Origin: Saprospiraceae bacterium
GTDB lineage: Bacteria > Bacteroidota > Bacteroidia > Chitinophagales > Saprospiraceae
Direction of reading: 5' to 3'
Assembly: GCA_027486765.1 (NCBI GenBank)
Contig: JAIXOO010000465.1
Location: 1 to 64,000 of the forward strand
Length of the DNA: 64,000 nucleotides
Shown here: positions 35,330 through 46,800 of the stretch, in pieces
How positions within the stretch are numbered: the first letter of the stretch is position 1
Layout: each line of letters opens with the position of its first letter
Position numbers and translations under genes: made by a program
The notes under the pieces: model-generated
Databases searched by the model: none
What the model was told of the DNA's origin: nothing
The model's input: the letters and a program-made list of their open reading frames with translations, nothing else

Positions 35330-37147
35330 CTATTTTTTAGATTTGATTTTTTGATCCACTAAGGCCCACTGGGTAAGGTAAGCCGGATCACGACGCACTT
35401 CTTTGATGAAGGGAAGTGGGTTGTCCAACATCTCCGCCATTTTAGGATTTGCACTCAGGTCATAACCTTGCTTGATCAAATTCTTCTTTGCCTCGGCATA
35501 CATTTCAGTGAAGAAACCGGCATTTTTATCAATCATTTGGTCGAATTCTTCATCGGTGTACATTTTAGCCAAAGTTGTCTCTGGCTTGGCAATTGGTGCG
35601 TTAGCCAATAAAGTTCCATCGGCATTGAGTGGAGCTTTACCTTCCAAGTAAGCCATGATTTGCTCTACTTTTTGGTTCAACTCATCTACTTTGCGGGTAA
35701 GGTCGTTGCTGTTGATGCCTACTGCCACGTTTACATAGTTCAACGGAGCTTCTTTGGCTGCTTCCCAGGCAACACCAACAATGCGGGAATAATCGCCCAA
35801 CTTCATGTCATTAGGGTGAATGGCAATACCCAAACCATCATTGTTGCCAGAAGGCAAAATGTAATCACCAACTGCAACTGCACCCGCTACTTTTACAGGT
35901 ACTTGCCCCATAAACGCTACTTTTTCGAAACTTGCAGCTTTTTCTGGTTGAGGTGAATTGCCCAACACAATTGGGCGGGTAGATACCACCATAAAGTGAT
36001 CTACCGACTTGGTGTTCAGGGAGATCAAGCCACCTTTTACCCCTACAATTTCACCGTATTGCATGTCGCGCTCACCTTTTTTACGCTCCAGCCATTCTGC
36101 ATAGTCACCGGATCCTGATTCGTACGTAACCCCAATATTGGCCCGTATTCTTGACTCCCAAGTGGCCCATTCGGTAGCCAAAGCAGCAGCTTCAACCCCT
36201 AGTGCAACACCGTTGGCGACTGCCCCAACGGCAGCAGCAGCACCTACACCTGAAGCAGCCAAACCAATCGCTTCAGCGGTAAAGGCTACCACTTGCGCGG
36301 CCAAAGAAACAGCTTGCAGGGTAAATAAAGCTACCTGGGTTTGGTATTCTGGGCTGGCTTCTAACTCGGCAATGGTCTGGCCTTCAATGCGACCCCAGAT
36401 ATCTTCATCATCAGCGAAAGTAACGAAGTTATTGTCGCCACTTCTTGAGCCGTTGACTTTGATGTAAATCCCTTGATCGCTGCCTTCGACAGTGATGGGG
36501 TAGCTGGCTTTGTCACTATCAGGGCCAGTTACTCCGCTGTAAACCTGCATCTGACCTTCTTTGGTCAAAATTGCCCGAGTGGTATTATTGGTTTTTAATA
36601 CCAAATTCTGGTTGTCCCGGGTACCTACAAAATGGGTAGCAGGACGGGTATTGGTGTTACCCCCTGTAGTCCAATAAATGGATTGGTTCTTTTCAGTTGG
36701 CAAATCAATGGCGCTAGCCTCATCAACGATCTGTGAAGCAGTGGCGGCATGGAAAGCATAAGGAACAGAAAGCAACTTCGCAGAACTTACCAGGGCGAAA
36801 TTTTTTCCACCTTTGGTGTCCAGTGCGATATTGAGCCACACCTGATCTTTGGCCCAAGGCACATCGGCTAATTTGCCGACGGCTTCTTTCCCTTCACCGA
36901 TGACGACTTTGAACAAACCTGTTTGGTCGGTTTGCACCTGGTGGGTTTCCGTATAATATTCAGCCTGGTCGCCATTTTTCGACACCAGCGAAATCTTCAA
37001 TGAAATGGGAAGATTGGCAATGACCTGCCCGGAGGCATCTCTGGCCACAGCCTGGTAGTTCATGCCTTGAGCAGAAGTACTCTGTGCTGATAGAGTGAGT
37101 CCACCAATCAGGCTGACAGCAATCAAAAAGAGTAATAATTTTTTCAT
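35330..37147 (-). CDS. Secreted protein with phage-tail-like C-terminal domain (paralogue B)
   Basis: A 605-residue tandem paralogue of the next gene, with the same order: signal peptide (residues 1-21), GMNYQAVARDASGQVIANLP domain, middle segment with NQSIYWTTGGNTNTRPATHF, Ala/Val-rich helices (about 269-332), then GVTYESGSGDYAEWLERKKG and the common C-terminal tail. Large blocks are identical between the copies, for example EGSDQGIYIKVNGSRSGDNN against IQVNGSRDGDNN and ITVEASPEYQ-like segments, whereas the Ala-rich part differs in length by about 14 residues. It follows the small T9SS substrate by 62 bases. Shared strand and short gaps suggest an operon with the giant protein. Function unknown. 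Confidence 0.85.
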   Translation of the reverse strand: MKKLLLFLIAVSLIGGLTLSAQSTSAQGMNYQAVARDASGQVIANLPISLKISLVSKNGDQAEYYTETHQVQTDQTGLFKVVIGEGKEAVGKLADVPWAKDQVWLNIALDTKGGKNFALVSSAKLLSVPYAFHAATASQIVDEASAIDLPTEKNQSIYWTTGGNTNTRPATHFVGTRDNQNLVLKTNNTTRAILTKEGQMQVYSGVTGPDSDKASYPITVEGSDQGIYIKVNGSRSGDNNFVTFADDEDIWGRIEGQTIAELEASPEYQTQVALFTLQAVSLAAQVVAFTAEAIGLAASGVGAAAAVGAVANGVALGVEAAALATEWATWESRIRANIGVTYESGSGDYAEWLERKKGERDMQYGEIVGVKGGLISLNTKSVDHFMVVSTRPIVLGNSPQPEKAASFEKVAFMGQVPVKVAGAVAVGDYILPSGNNDGLGIAIHPNDMKLGDYSRIVGVAWEAAKEAPLNYVNVAVGINSNDLTRKVDELNQKVEQIMAYLEGKAPLNADGTLLANAPIAKPETTLAKMYTDEEFDQMIDKNAGFFTEMYAEAKKNLIKQGYDLSANPKMAEMLDNPLPFIKEVRRDPAYLTQWALVDQKIKSKK

Positions 37148-37209
37148 GCCAATAGGATTAAAAGTTAGAAAGGGCCAAGCCCGATAGTGTCAAATTATGT
37201 GGAGTCTTC

Positions 37210-37704
37210 TTAGTGGGTTTTAACCACTTTGAAGGCTTCAATTGGTTTCCCGTTTTGATGAGATACTTTCAGAAAGTAAGTTCCTGATGGTAAATTACTG
37301 AGGTTAAGCTCGGTATTGCCTGGCGTTAGGTTGGTGCGCTGGACGAGTACCCGACCCTGAACATCCACCAGTTGTGCAAAAAGTGCTTTTTGACTGGCAT
37401 CGCTGACCAAAACGTTCAACGTAGACTGAACGGGATTGGGCGCAATGCTCACCCTTGGCGAACTGTATTCAGGCAACAGGGTAACCTCCAAAATAGGTTG
37501 GTGAAAACCCTCGGTAGTGAATCCTCCTGGGGTATTCCAACGGGAAACCGCGGTTTCGCCCAAAGTCCAGTCCAAACTAATGGTGCTTGTTTGCATTTTT
37601 CCACCAGCGGTACTGATTACCTCTGGCGATAATGATTGAGCCTTACCCAGGATGGTGGTACAAACCACAACTCCAACCAGAATTAATTGAATGTAGTTCT
37701 TCAT
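37210..37704 (-). CDS. Small T9SS substrate with C-terminal sorting domain
   Basis: A 164-residue secreted protein. A signal peptide ends near residue 23, a short middle part contains SLDWTLGETAVSRWNTPGGF and TTEGFHQPI, and residues about 85-164 form a type A T9SS C-terminal domain (VSIAPNPVQSTLNVLVSD, VDVQGRVLV, LNLSNLPSGTYFLKVSHQNG, ending KVVKTH). The TLGE...T.GFHQP motif before the sorting domain is common in short Saprospiria and Cytophagia proteins. T9SS would export it and anchor or release it at the cell surface. It lies between the giant gene and the paralogue pair. Confidence 0.85.
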   Translation of the reverse strand: MKNYIQLILVGVVVCTTILGKAQSLSPEVISTAGGKMQTSTISLDWTLGETAVSRWNTPGGFTTEGFHQPILEVTLLPEYSSPRVSIAPNPVQSTLNVLVSDASQKALFAQLVDVQGRVLVQRTNLTPGNTELNLSNLPSGTYFLKVSHQNGKPIEAFKVVKTH

Positions 37705-37733
37705 GATCTAAAAGGTTGGTGGAGCGCTACTTT

Positions 37734-37786
37734 ACAACCTTGCCGCTATCGTGCTGAAAGTTCAGCCCAAAAGCGGCAAGGATTGT
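37734..37786 (-). terminator. Nested hairpin after the giant gene
   Basis: CTTGCCGCT (37739-37747) pairs with AGCGGCAAG (37772-37780), and inside it GCTGAA (37753-37758) pairs with TTCAGC (37761-37766). There is no clear T-run on the minus strand, so it may be an inefficient terminator, an mRNA-stabilising structure or another dispersed palindrome between two genes of one operon. Confidence 0.45.
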
Positions 37787-37803
37787 AAGGTGCATCCGTG
37801 TGA

Positions 37804-40800
37804 TTAACGGTTCAACAGAATCATCTTCTTGGTATCGGTGAAGTCAGCGGTCTCGAGCGTGTAGTACAACACGCCGCTGGCTCTCAAATCAGCTTGCTTC
37901 AGAATGACCTTGTTTTCACCTTTGACATAATTGCTCTCCGTGCGGTAAACCAAACTTCCTTTGGTATCGCGGATGGTCAAAGTGCCTTTGGCGGCCTTCG
38001 GTAGATAGAACCCGATGAGGGTTTCATCCTGGAAGGGGTTAGGCGTATTCTGGCGCAGTACAGCAAGATCTTGAGTGACATCTGCCCCAAAGCTGAGCTT
38101 GACACCGATGGACTCATTTTGCTTATCGTAGGCTTCGGCAGGAGTAAGGCGACTGCTGATGTTCAGCACTTCGCTCAATTTTACCCCAGTTTTGGCTTTC
38201 AATTTCAAGGTAAACAATACCTCGTTTCCAGCGGCACTGAGGCCGCTGCTGAGGTTCCAGCTAGTGGTAATTGCTCCCTTGTCTTTGAAGACTCCAAAGT
38301 TATCGGCCTTGGCTACTCCGTATTCAATGCCTTCCAACTCGACTGCATTCAGGTCGTAATTCAAAGTGAACTGGTAACCCTGGATGTTTTGCAAGTCTTT
38401 GGCACGGATGGCAATGTTGTATTGACCGTTGGCCTTCATGGCTACTTCTTCCGCGTTCAACAGCATCGTGCGGTCGCTACGGATTTCGGTAGCAGCTAGT
38501 CCGGTGGTGGTTGCTGCATTGCCATTGACATCGCCCATTTTGACTGCGATGAAGTCGGCTTTGACATTACCAACCAGGTCATTGACGTTGACTACCTCTG
38601 GATACTCAGCCGTGAATGGGTTTTGAGCATCTGGGAACTTGTAGGTCGCGTCAATAAATTTCCAGCTTGGTACATTGTTGAACTTGGTATCGATGTTCAG
38701 AATCAACTTGCGGATCTGAATCATGTCCAGGGTACTGATCGACTTGGAGTTGTTGACGTCAGCAGCGATCATGCGGTATGCGCCTTCCAGCGGCTTCACC
38801 CCAAGGATGTGCTTTTGAATCAAAACAAGGTCGAAGGTAGATACCCCGTTGAGGTGATCTTTATCCAATTGAGCACTTACACTGAAGTCGCTTCCTTTCA
38901 CCAGCGAATTGAAGGTGAAGGTACCTACCGCAGGCGTATTGTACTTCATGGTTGCAGCACCACTCAGGTCGACTTGTACACCCAAGACTGGTTCAGCTTC
39001 GTCAGTAGTGATCAAACCTGAGATGCTACCCAGGTCTACATTGCCCGAACCTCCGCAAACTTTGCGGTTGTCCTGTACTTCTATAAATGTTACACAGAAG
39101 TCGTGGTTGCCAGCATTATCCCAGGCATGCAATTCGACCAGGATGTTTTTGCCAGCGTCAGCACAGTTGAGTGGCAAGCTAGTCTGAGCCTCCACCACTG
39201 GGCTACCCACCCGGTTGATAGAGTACTTGGTGACCAGTTTTGCACCTGCTGCATTGGTTTCAGTACCCTGACCGTTACAATCGTAGATTTTGGAAGCTAC
39301 GAAATCACTAGCCCAAACGGTCATCATCCCTGCACCAGCGCCGTCAGGCATCAGCTCAGTACTCAAACCATTGATACAAATTGGAGCCGGAGCCTTGCAG
39401 TCTTCGACGGTGAAAGGAATCCGAGTGGCATCACTCAGGTTACCACACTCGTCGCGTACCACTACAATCAGGTCATGTTTGCCTTGAGGCAAGTTGCTGA
39501 CGTTGATCTCGAATTGGCCATTGCCCAATGCTTTGGTACTCCAACGTGGAGTAGCGTAGAGAATCATGCTGCCCGCATCCCGAGTTTGGAACGGAGCAAT
39601 CATCAGGTATTGGGTTTCAAGGGTCACTTCGTTGCTGCAGTCGTCTTTACCCGTGACCACCATCTTGATGTTGGCCAGGCAATCCGCACCTTCGCGGATG
39701 CAGAACTTGGCTGGATCAGCAGTTACCACTGGTTTCACTTCGTCGTATACTTTGATGATCTGAGTATACATGAAGGAGTGGTAGAACTCACCCACCGGCA
39801 AACCATAAGGATTGTCGCGGAAAGCATCTTCACAGAATGGTGGAACAAAAGATTCATCGTTTCCAGAGAGCACTTTGCCATCAGCGAGGGTGCTGGGGAC
39901 TTCATCCACAGTCTCGTTCAAGGACAGGTAGAACTCTTCACGCTGGTCTTTGTTTTTGTCGCGCACCAGTACATAGATCGGTGTTTTGCCGTATCCATTG
40001 TAGGCGCGATCGACCACATAAACGCTGCCTTCCTGCATTGGGTCACCACAACGGTCGTCGTAAGCACACCAGTCGATGACGGTGTAGGTACGGAAGATTT
40101 TGTAGCACTCTGTATCAGAAGCATCGTAGCGCTTATCGCTAACGTTGACCGCGAGGATGTCACAACCCAACTCTTTAACGAAGGCGGTATCGATCACTGG
40201 TACTTTACAGTCGCGTTGATCTACGTCTTTAGGGAAGCAGATGTTGTATTCGCGAACGGGCAGTACCCGGATGATTTGTTTGCAAGTCGTGGTGATTGGT
40301 CCATGAGCCGTTTGTTTGGTCAATACCCAAATCCGCTCAATGGTACCTGCACCACACTTCAGGCGTTTCACCGTGCTGTATACAGTATCTGCTTGGATAC
40401 AAACTGCACCACTATTGATGATTACATCACCAAATACTTTGGCAGAAAGCACCTTGTCGTCAATGATTCCGATGTTCTTATCGTTGCAGTAGATGCTAAC
40501 TTCCCAAGGAGCAAGACACTGAATTGGCGTTTTGTCGTCTACCTGGATGTTGTTCCAGCAATAGTTGAGGTTGCCAAATTTGTCCATGCCCCACAATTCT
40601 ACCATCAATGCACTACCATCACAGCAGAAGAATGGAACGGTATCCATCAATGGCGTCATGATCATGCCAGATCCATTGCCGGCTGCTGGTGGATTCTTCG
40701 TGAAGTATTCACCAATGCTAAAGTACTCTTCGATTGATGCAACCCCGTTGCTGTTGAGGTCAATGAAATCGTAATCGTCGGCTTTGCCATTTTTATTCAG

Positions 40801-43800
40801 GTCAACCAGCCCTTTCGAAGGATCATAAGGATCAAGCTTGCCGTTCTTATTGGCGTCGACCACCCGTGGGAATTTCAACATGGTCGCTACGCAGGCATCG
40901 CTTACCGGACGGCGTACTTTTACCCACTTCATTTTACAGTTGTCCCAGCTGCCTTCGTCCAGGTCTTTGGCTGCAACAAAGCCGTTGCCCTGGTTGTCGA
41001 GGGTAATGTTCAACTTATCGTCGCACTTCATTACTGGTGAAATCTTGTCTACTATGCGAACAGGAATCCAGACCAGACTGTCCTGGTAACAGGCATCGTA
41101 AACCCGAACTTCTACAAACCAGTCACCCAAAGTTGGAACTCCAGATACGGTGTAACCTTTCGCACAGTCACCAGTCACTTTTACTCCTGGATCAGTTTTG
41201 AGCACGAATACACCAGTGGGGCGCTCATCCAAGTCAAGGATGGCTACACGCTCAACTACGCGGATTTCGTAGCACCAGTCGCTTTGCTCAATTACATTGA
41301 AGCTGGAGCGATTGAATACAAATCCACCAGTACAATCCATCGGGCCAGTAGAGTACTCCAGTACGTCATCTGGATCGTAAGTAGCAGTAGCTGTTTTTGG
41401 ATTGGCTTGAGGGGCACCAGTATAGGCACCTATTTTGCCATCTTTATCAACATCTAATGCAGTGATGATTGGTCTTTCACTGTCACCTACAATGATGGTT
41501 TGTTGCCAGGTATAGCGGCCACCACTCCAGGTACTTTCAGCATAGCAATCATTGCCGGTTGCTGGCTGGATCAAGTAGTTTGGATAAGCTGTTCCAGTTC
41601 CATAACACCAGTCGAAGATTGACCAGGTACGAATGATCTTCTTACCACACAGGCCTTGACCGGTAGAGAAGGAAACTTCATCAGTATAGTTGAATGCGAA
41701 ACCACAGTAGTCTTTTCCAGTGATGAAAACCTTCTTACCCGCACCATTGATGAAGTAAGGTACACTTTCGGCGATGTTGTATTTCTTACCCGCCAAATCA
41801 GCAGGTAGAATCAAATTGTCTCCTTTCGCCTTGTCGTTCGGTACTTCGATTTTGCACAAAGGCAACTGGATGACCGGACGGTAGATGTTGATCAACTGGC
41901 TGCAATTTGCCTTGTTGCCCATCAGGTCTATGAAAGAGAATGTACGGCGAATCTGCGCGTAGAGGTATCCCTGAGCAGCAGATGCGTTGCAATCGGCAAA
42001 GTATTCAATTTCGTCCTTAACGTTTTCCAGTCTTGGATCACCACAAGCATCGGTAGCCGTTGCATGACCTGTATAGTAAGCATAAAGGCTGTCATTCCAA
42101 GACTTGGATACGTTGTAGATGCTATCTACATCTGAACATACAAAAGTATACGTTCCAACGATCTTGTTCTTGGAGTTCAACTTGCGTGCAGTATTCGGTG
42201 GACAAGTAACTACTGGTGGAATCTTGTCTACAAAGATGATTGGTCCCCAGATCACATTACAATGGTTGGCAACACTTCTCACTTTGTAGATCAAGGTACG
42301 ATCGCGGTACTTCTTCACGTCAAATGGAACACGGTCTACCGAAGCCCAGAGCGTTTCTTCCGTCCACTTGTCCTGAATGATTACCCGGTAGTAACTACCC
42401 ATTGGGTACTTGTCAAAACCACATGCTGCGATGAAATTGGGCACCAGTAAATCTGCATTTACTACAGCTTCACAATTGGCATCCAAAGCAATTTCGAATT
42501 CTTTGTAACCACTGTTCCACTTCGTCTTGATCCAGCAGGAGTCGTTCATGATGGCCTTATCGTCTTCGTCTTCGTACTTATCACGACCAGTTACGTTTGG
42601 TGAAACGTAAGGCAGTTGATAATCACCTTTCAGACCACGATCAGCAACCATACCCTCAAACAGGATACCATCACCACCGTCAGGATAAGTCAAACCAGCC
42701 ATTGGCATTGGATCGTCGTACTCGTCAGTAGAGTCAAATACTACGATTGACTTGCCAAAGCGTGGGTGGAAGAAGCGGAAGTCAGTCAGTGGGCGCTTGT
42801 TGCCATTTGATTTGTCGAAACCAATTGCACGTGCAGTAACGGAAGCAGACAACATCCATGGATAAGCTCCATCCTTGGTTGGGTCAATTTCGAACTCAAT
42901 TTGTACGCATAAGATTGAATCACCACGCAGCAAGAAGTTCGCATTCTCAGAAGTTGGCAGCAACAACTTGGTATCGGTAGTACCATTGTAGTTGGGGTTC
43001 ACCTTCAGCAAGTCCTTCGCTTTGGCGTTGACCGCAGTTTTGAAGTTAACCAGAGAAGATTTTCTGATCTTCTGATGTGGCAAATTGGTTACAAATGCAC
43101 TATCAACAATGGTCACAATTGGCTTGGAAGCCGTGAACAATGCAGGGCCATAAGCATCGAGCAGGTTGAAGAACATCTGGAAGCTATCGAGTGGCACTTC
43201 TTGTGGGTTTTTCACACAAAGGTGAGTAATCACATTGAAGTTGCCGCAAATCTGGCTGGTTGGGAAGTTCACCCCAACGATGTCCATACTTGCTTCTACG
43301 TTTGGCTCGTCTACCCAACCAATGTCTACCGACTTGTCCCACTGGTTGTCAGGGAAGAATGCCGGAGTAAATGGATTGGCATTGTCGTCAGCATCCCGTT
43401 TGCCGTTTTCAATGGCATCATTGGCCCGCAATTCGGCACCAGAGCCACCTTCACGTGCATCATTGATTGGATTTGGTGCGGCGAACAGCGGACGATCATT
43501 GACACATACTTCAGGTTGGCGGCTGTTGCCATCGGTGATTTTTACAAAAGCACCAGGGCCACGGCTTGTACCACCTACTCCTGAGGTGCGGCCATCGCTA
43601 TCTTGACCATCACTTACTCCTGGATTGTCCTGAAGGGTAACTACGCGGTGTTTCGGCCAAGCGTTTACGAAGGAAGCACTGTCGGTTGCAAAGTATTTCA
43701 TCGGCAACACGTAGTAGATACCCGGGATCAAACCGCGGAAGGAATACAATCCGCTATCGGCTGCTGGAGAAATACCCGTTTTTACCAGTGCACCTGGAGT

Positions 43801-46800
43801 GTATGCTCCTACTGCAGAAGGCGCAATTGAGCGGTTGTACAAGATGTCGGTAACCGAGCCCAAAGAACTAAGGCTGGTTTGGTAACCTACGGTGTCGAAT
43901 GCACCAGTGGTTCCATTAACCCCACCCCAGATCAATACGAGGTGCAGGGAGTCAACCACGTCTTCGCGGGTATCCTGATCACCAAATACATCGTGGTCGA
44001 ACCAAGCCAGGTTGCCAATTTTGGCAACAGGAATGGCGTAATCTTCCACTTCCCCTTGTGGGTATGGGTATCTTCCAGTATTCCCAGCGACATCTGTCCA
44101 GTTGGCAGGTGGCGCCAGGATTGGATTGGATGGCAGGTTATTTTCAAATGACTTGACATAAGGTGACACAGTCATATGGAAAATATTGTTGTCGTCACCC
44201 AAACCATGAGGGAATGCAGTAGGGAATTGTGTTGCATAATTGGTCCAACCCAAGCGGAAACGCATGAATACCGTACCTGAATCAAACACCGCAGTGGTGG
44301 GCACCCGGAAGGCCAGAATGGTACTGTCCACTCCATTGGCACCCGTTGCAGGTAAAGTTGCGGTACGGGTATCGGTAATGTCCGCGACGTTGTTGGTCGT
44401 CATTGGCGCATTCGCCGAAGTAGATTGGTGCGTGAATTCTACTTTTTCCGCAGGGATGTCCATTACACCGTTGCCGTTCCAGTCGATGAAGGCATCGAGG
44501 TAAGCAGTGCGGTTGACATAAGCACCTGCCGAAGTATCCTGCGAAGTATAGTTGACTTTGATGTAAGCGTATTCACCTGGGAGCAGCGGAGAAAGCAGGC
44601 GAACACCTGTTTCATCGTCCGCAGTTGCACCTTTTTTGAAGGCACCCTGGTCGTCGTCATCACCGCCAGCTTTGCTACCAGCGTCAGCATCTGGTTTGCC
44701 ATTTAATTCACCGTCAACTCCTCTTCCAAGGTATAGACGGGGTTGGATAGCATGGCGTGGACCAAACTTGCCGCTGAACAGTGCGTTCATAGAGTCACGC
44801 AAAGTCAAATACTTGGAGCCAGGCAAAGTAGCTGTAACTGGTAGATCCCCATAATCAAATCCAGTGTAACCAAAGTCACGGGTTTCATCGTATTGGTTGT
44901 CCGGGAAGTTGTTCAGGGCATCAGCAGAAGGTGGGAGGTTGTTTCCTGCGACCAATCCACCAACGTCGTTGCGTGGTGCATTTTCATCCAGACACAACAT
45001 CATCGGATTTGTGATGGTGAAGGTGTCGGTGGTAATGCGGTTGTCGATCAGCAGGTCGTCACCATTGCTATTGTCATCAATACAAGCATCGTCAGATGGG
45101 TCAGGATTGTTGAACGTAGCGGTCATTCCTGCTGGGTCAGATACGATGATTTGGTAAACCGGATTCGGAATACCAGAAGGATCAACGTTGCCAATCAAGC
45201 CACAGAAGTAGTAGCGGCCATTGGCGTCAGTTGTATCGTGATAAGTATATTCGTAAAGGTCGCCAGAATTCAGGATGCCATCCAAACCTGCGAATTGCAG
45301 CTTGATTGGAACATTGGCAATACCTGGTTCGAGTACATCCTGGAAGCCATCGTAATCACGGTCTTCAAATACGGTGTTGCCCACTTTGGACAGCGAAATG
45401 AAGTAATCTTCCACTTCACCGTAAGGAATGATGCCACCAGGAACCTGGCTTGTTCCTGCTCCAGCTTGAGGATCAGGGAAATTGAGGTTTGGCGCCAAAA
45501 TTCCATTTGGTCCGAGGCGTGGATCAAAGCTGATGCGGAAACGAGAAAGGATATTTCCATTGTTGTAAGCCACATTCGCAGGAACCTTGAAGCTCAGACG
45601 TACAGAGTCACCTGCAAATTTCAAGAAACTCATCTCCAATTTTACCGCCTGAGTATTGGCTTCCAATACAATTGGGTTACCATTCAGGTGGGTAAAGATG
45701 ATGTGCTCGTTGGCATCAATGACACCAGCACCATTATCGAAGTTGCCGTCACCGTTCCAGTCAAACCAGGCGTGCAGGTATGCATCTGGGCCATCCAGGT
45801 TGATCTTGGCGTGGTACTTAACGGTAATTTGAGCCTCATAACCAGCGACCATTGGGGTCACAAAACGGATACCATCTTCGTCATCACCGCAGGTATTTGC
45901 TGCGTCATGGAATGGCCAACGGCGACCTTGTGAAGGATCGTAGGGGAAGTTGGGATAGTTGCTGAAGTCGGCGATTGGGTCATCACCACCTGCATCAGGA
46001 GCTGGTTTGAATTCAGCACCTGCATCTTGATCAGGTTGGCCCAACCATTCAACGTCCTGGCAATTACCCAAACGCAGGTCTGGTGTAACGATGTGTTTAG
46101 GACCTTCAGGTTTCGTACCGTTTTCGGAAGTAATGAAGTTGGTTATGGAAGGATTATTACCGGATTCGGCCAAATCACCCAAGTCCAAACCTGTATAACC
46201 AAAGTCGATGCGTTGTTCTACCCGATCATCCGGGAACACACCCACTGCATTTGGATCGAGCAGTTGAGGGTTGCCTTGGTCGAGGATACCTTCTTCGTCG
46301 GTACCAATCTGGTCAATCTTGAGCTTGAACATCTGGCTCTTCGACTGTCTGCGATCCCCACTGACATAATCCCACGGATTTTTAAGTGGTTTGCCGTCGC
46401 TATCGAGGTCTTCTTCGGTTACATTTTTAATGTGGTCAAAGCGAGAAGGCGTTAGGCCAAACGTATCGATGGAGATGATTTGGTACACACCTTCAATCAA
46501 GCCCGTGAAGCAGTAAAGCCCTTTAGCATCTGTATAAACTTGGAGTACTGAATCCTGAATGCGGTCAATACCACCATCAATGAGTTGTGTATTTGGGTTT
46601 TGAGCAGTGTTTTGGGTAACGGAATCACAACGACCAGTTACAGGATCTACACCACCAAAACGCAATACAACGCGGACATTTTGGATGCCAAGGTTGATTT
46701 CTTCAGCATCTTGTAAGCCGTTGTTGTTGCGGTCTTCCCAAACCAGGTTGCCCAGTTTGAAGATTGGCAGGAAGTAATCTTCTACTTCACCATCAGCAGC

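Noticed and set aside
39103-40737. A 544-codon open frame on the plus strand opposite the giant gene
   Set aside because: It is exactly antisense to a well-supported coding region, has no family features and reflects the codon bias of the real gene. The same holds for a 346-codon frame at 44893-45933.
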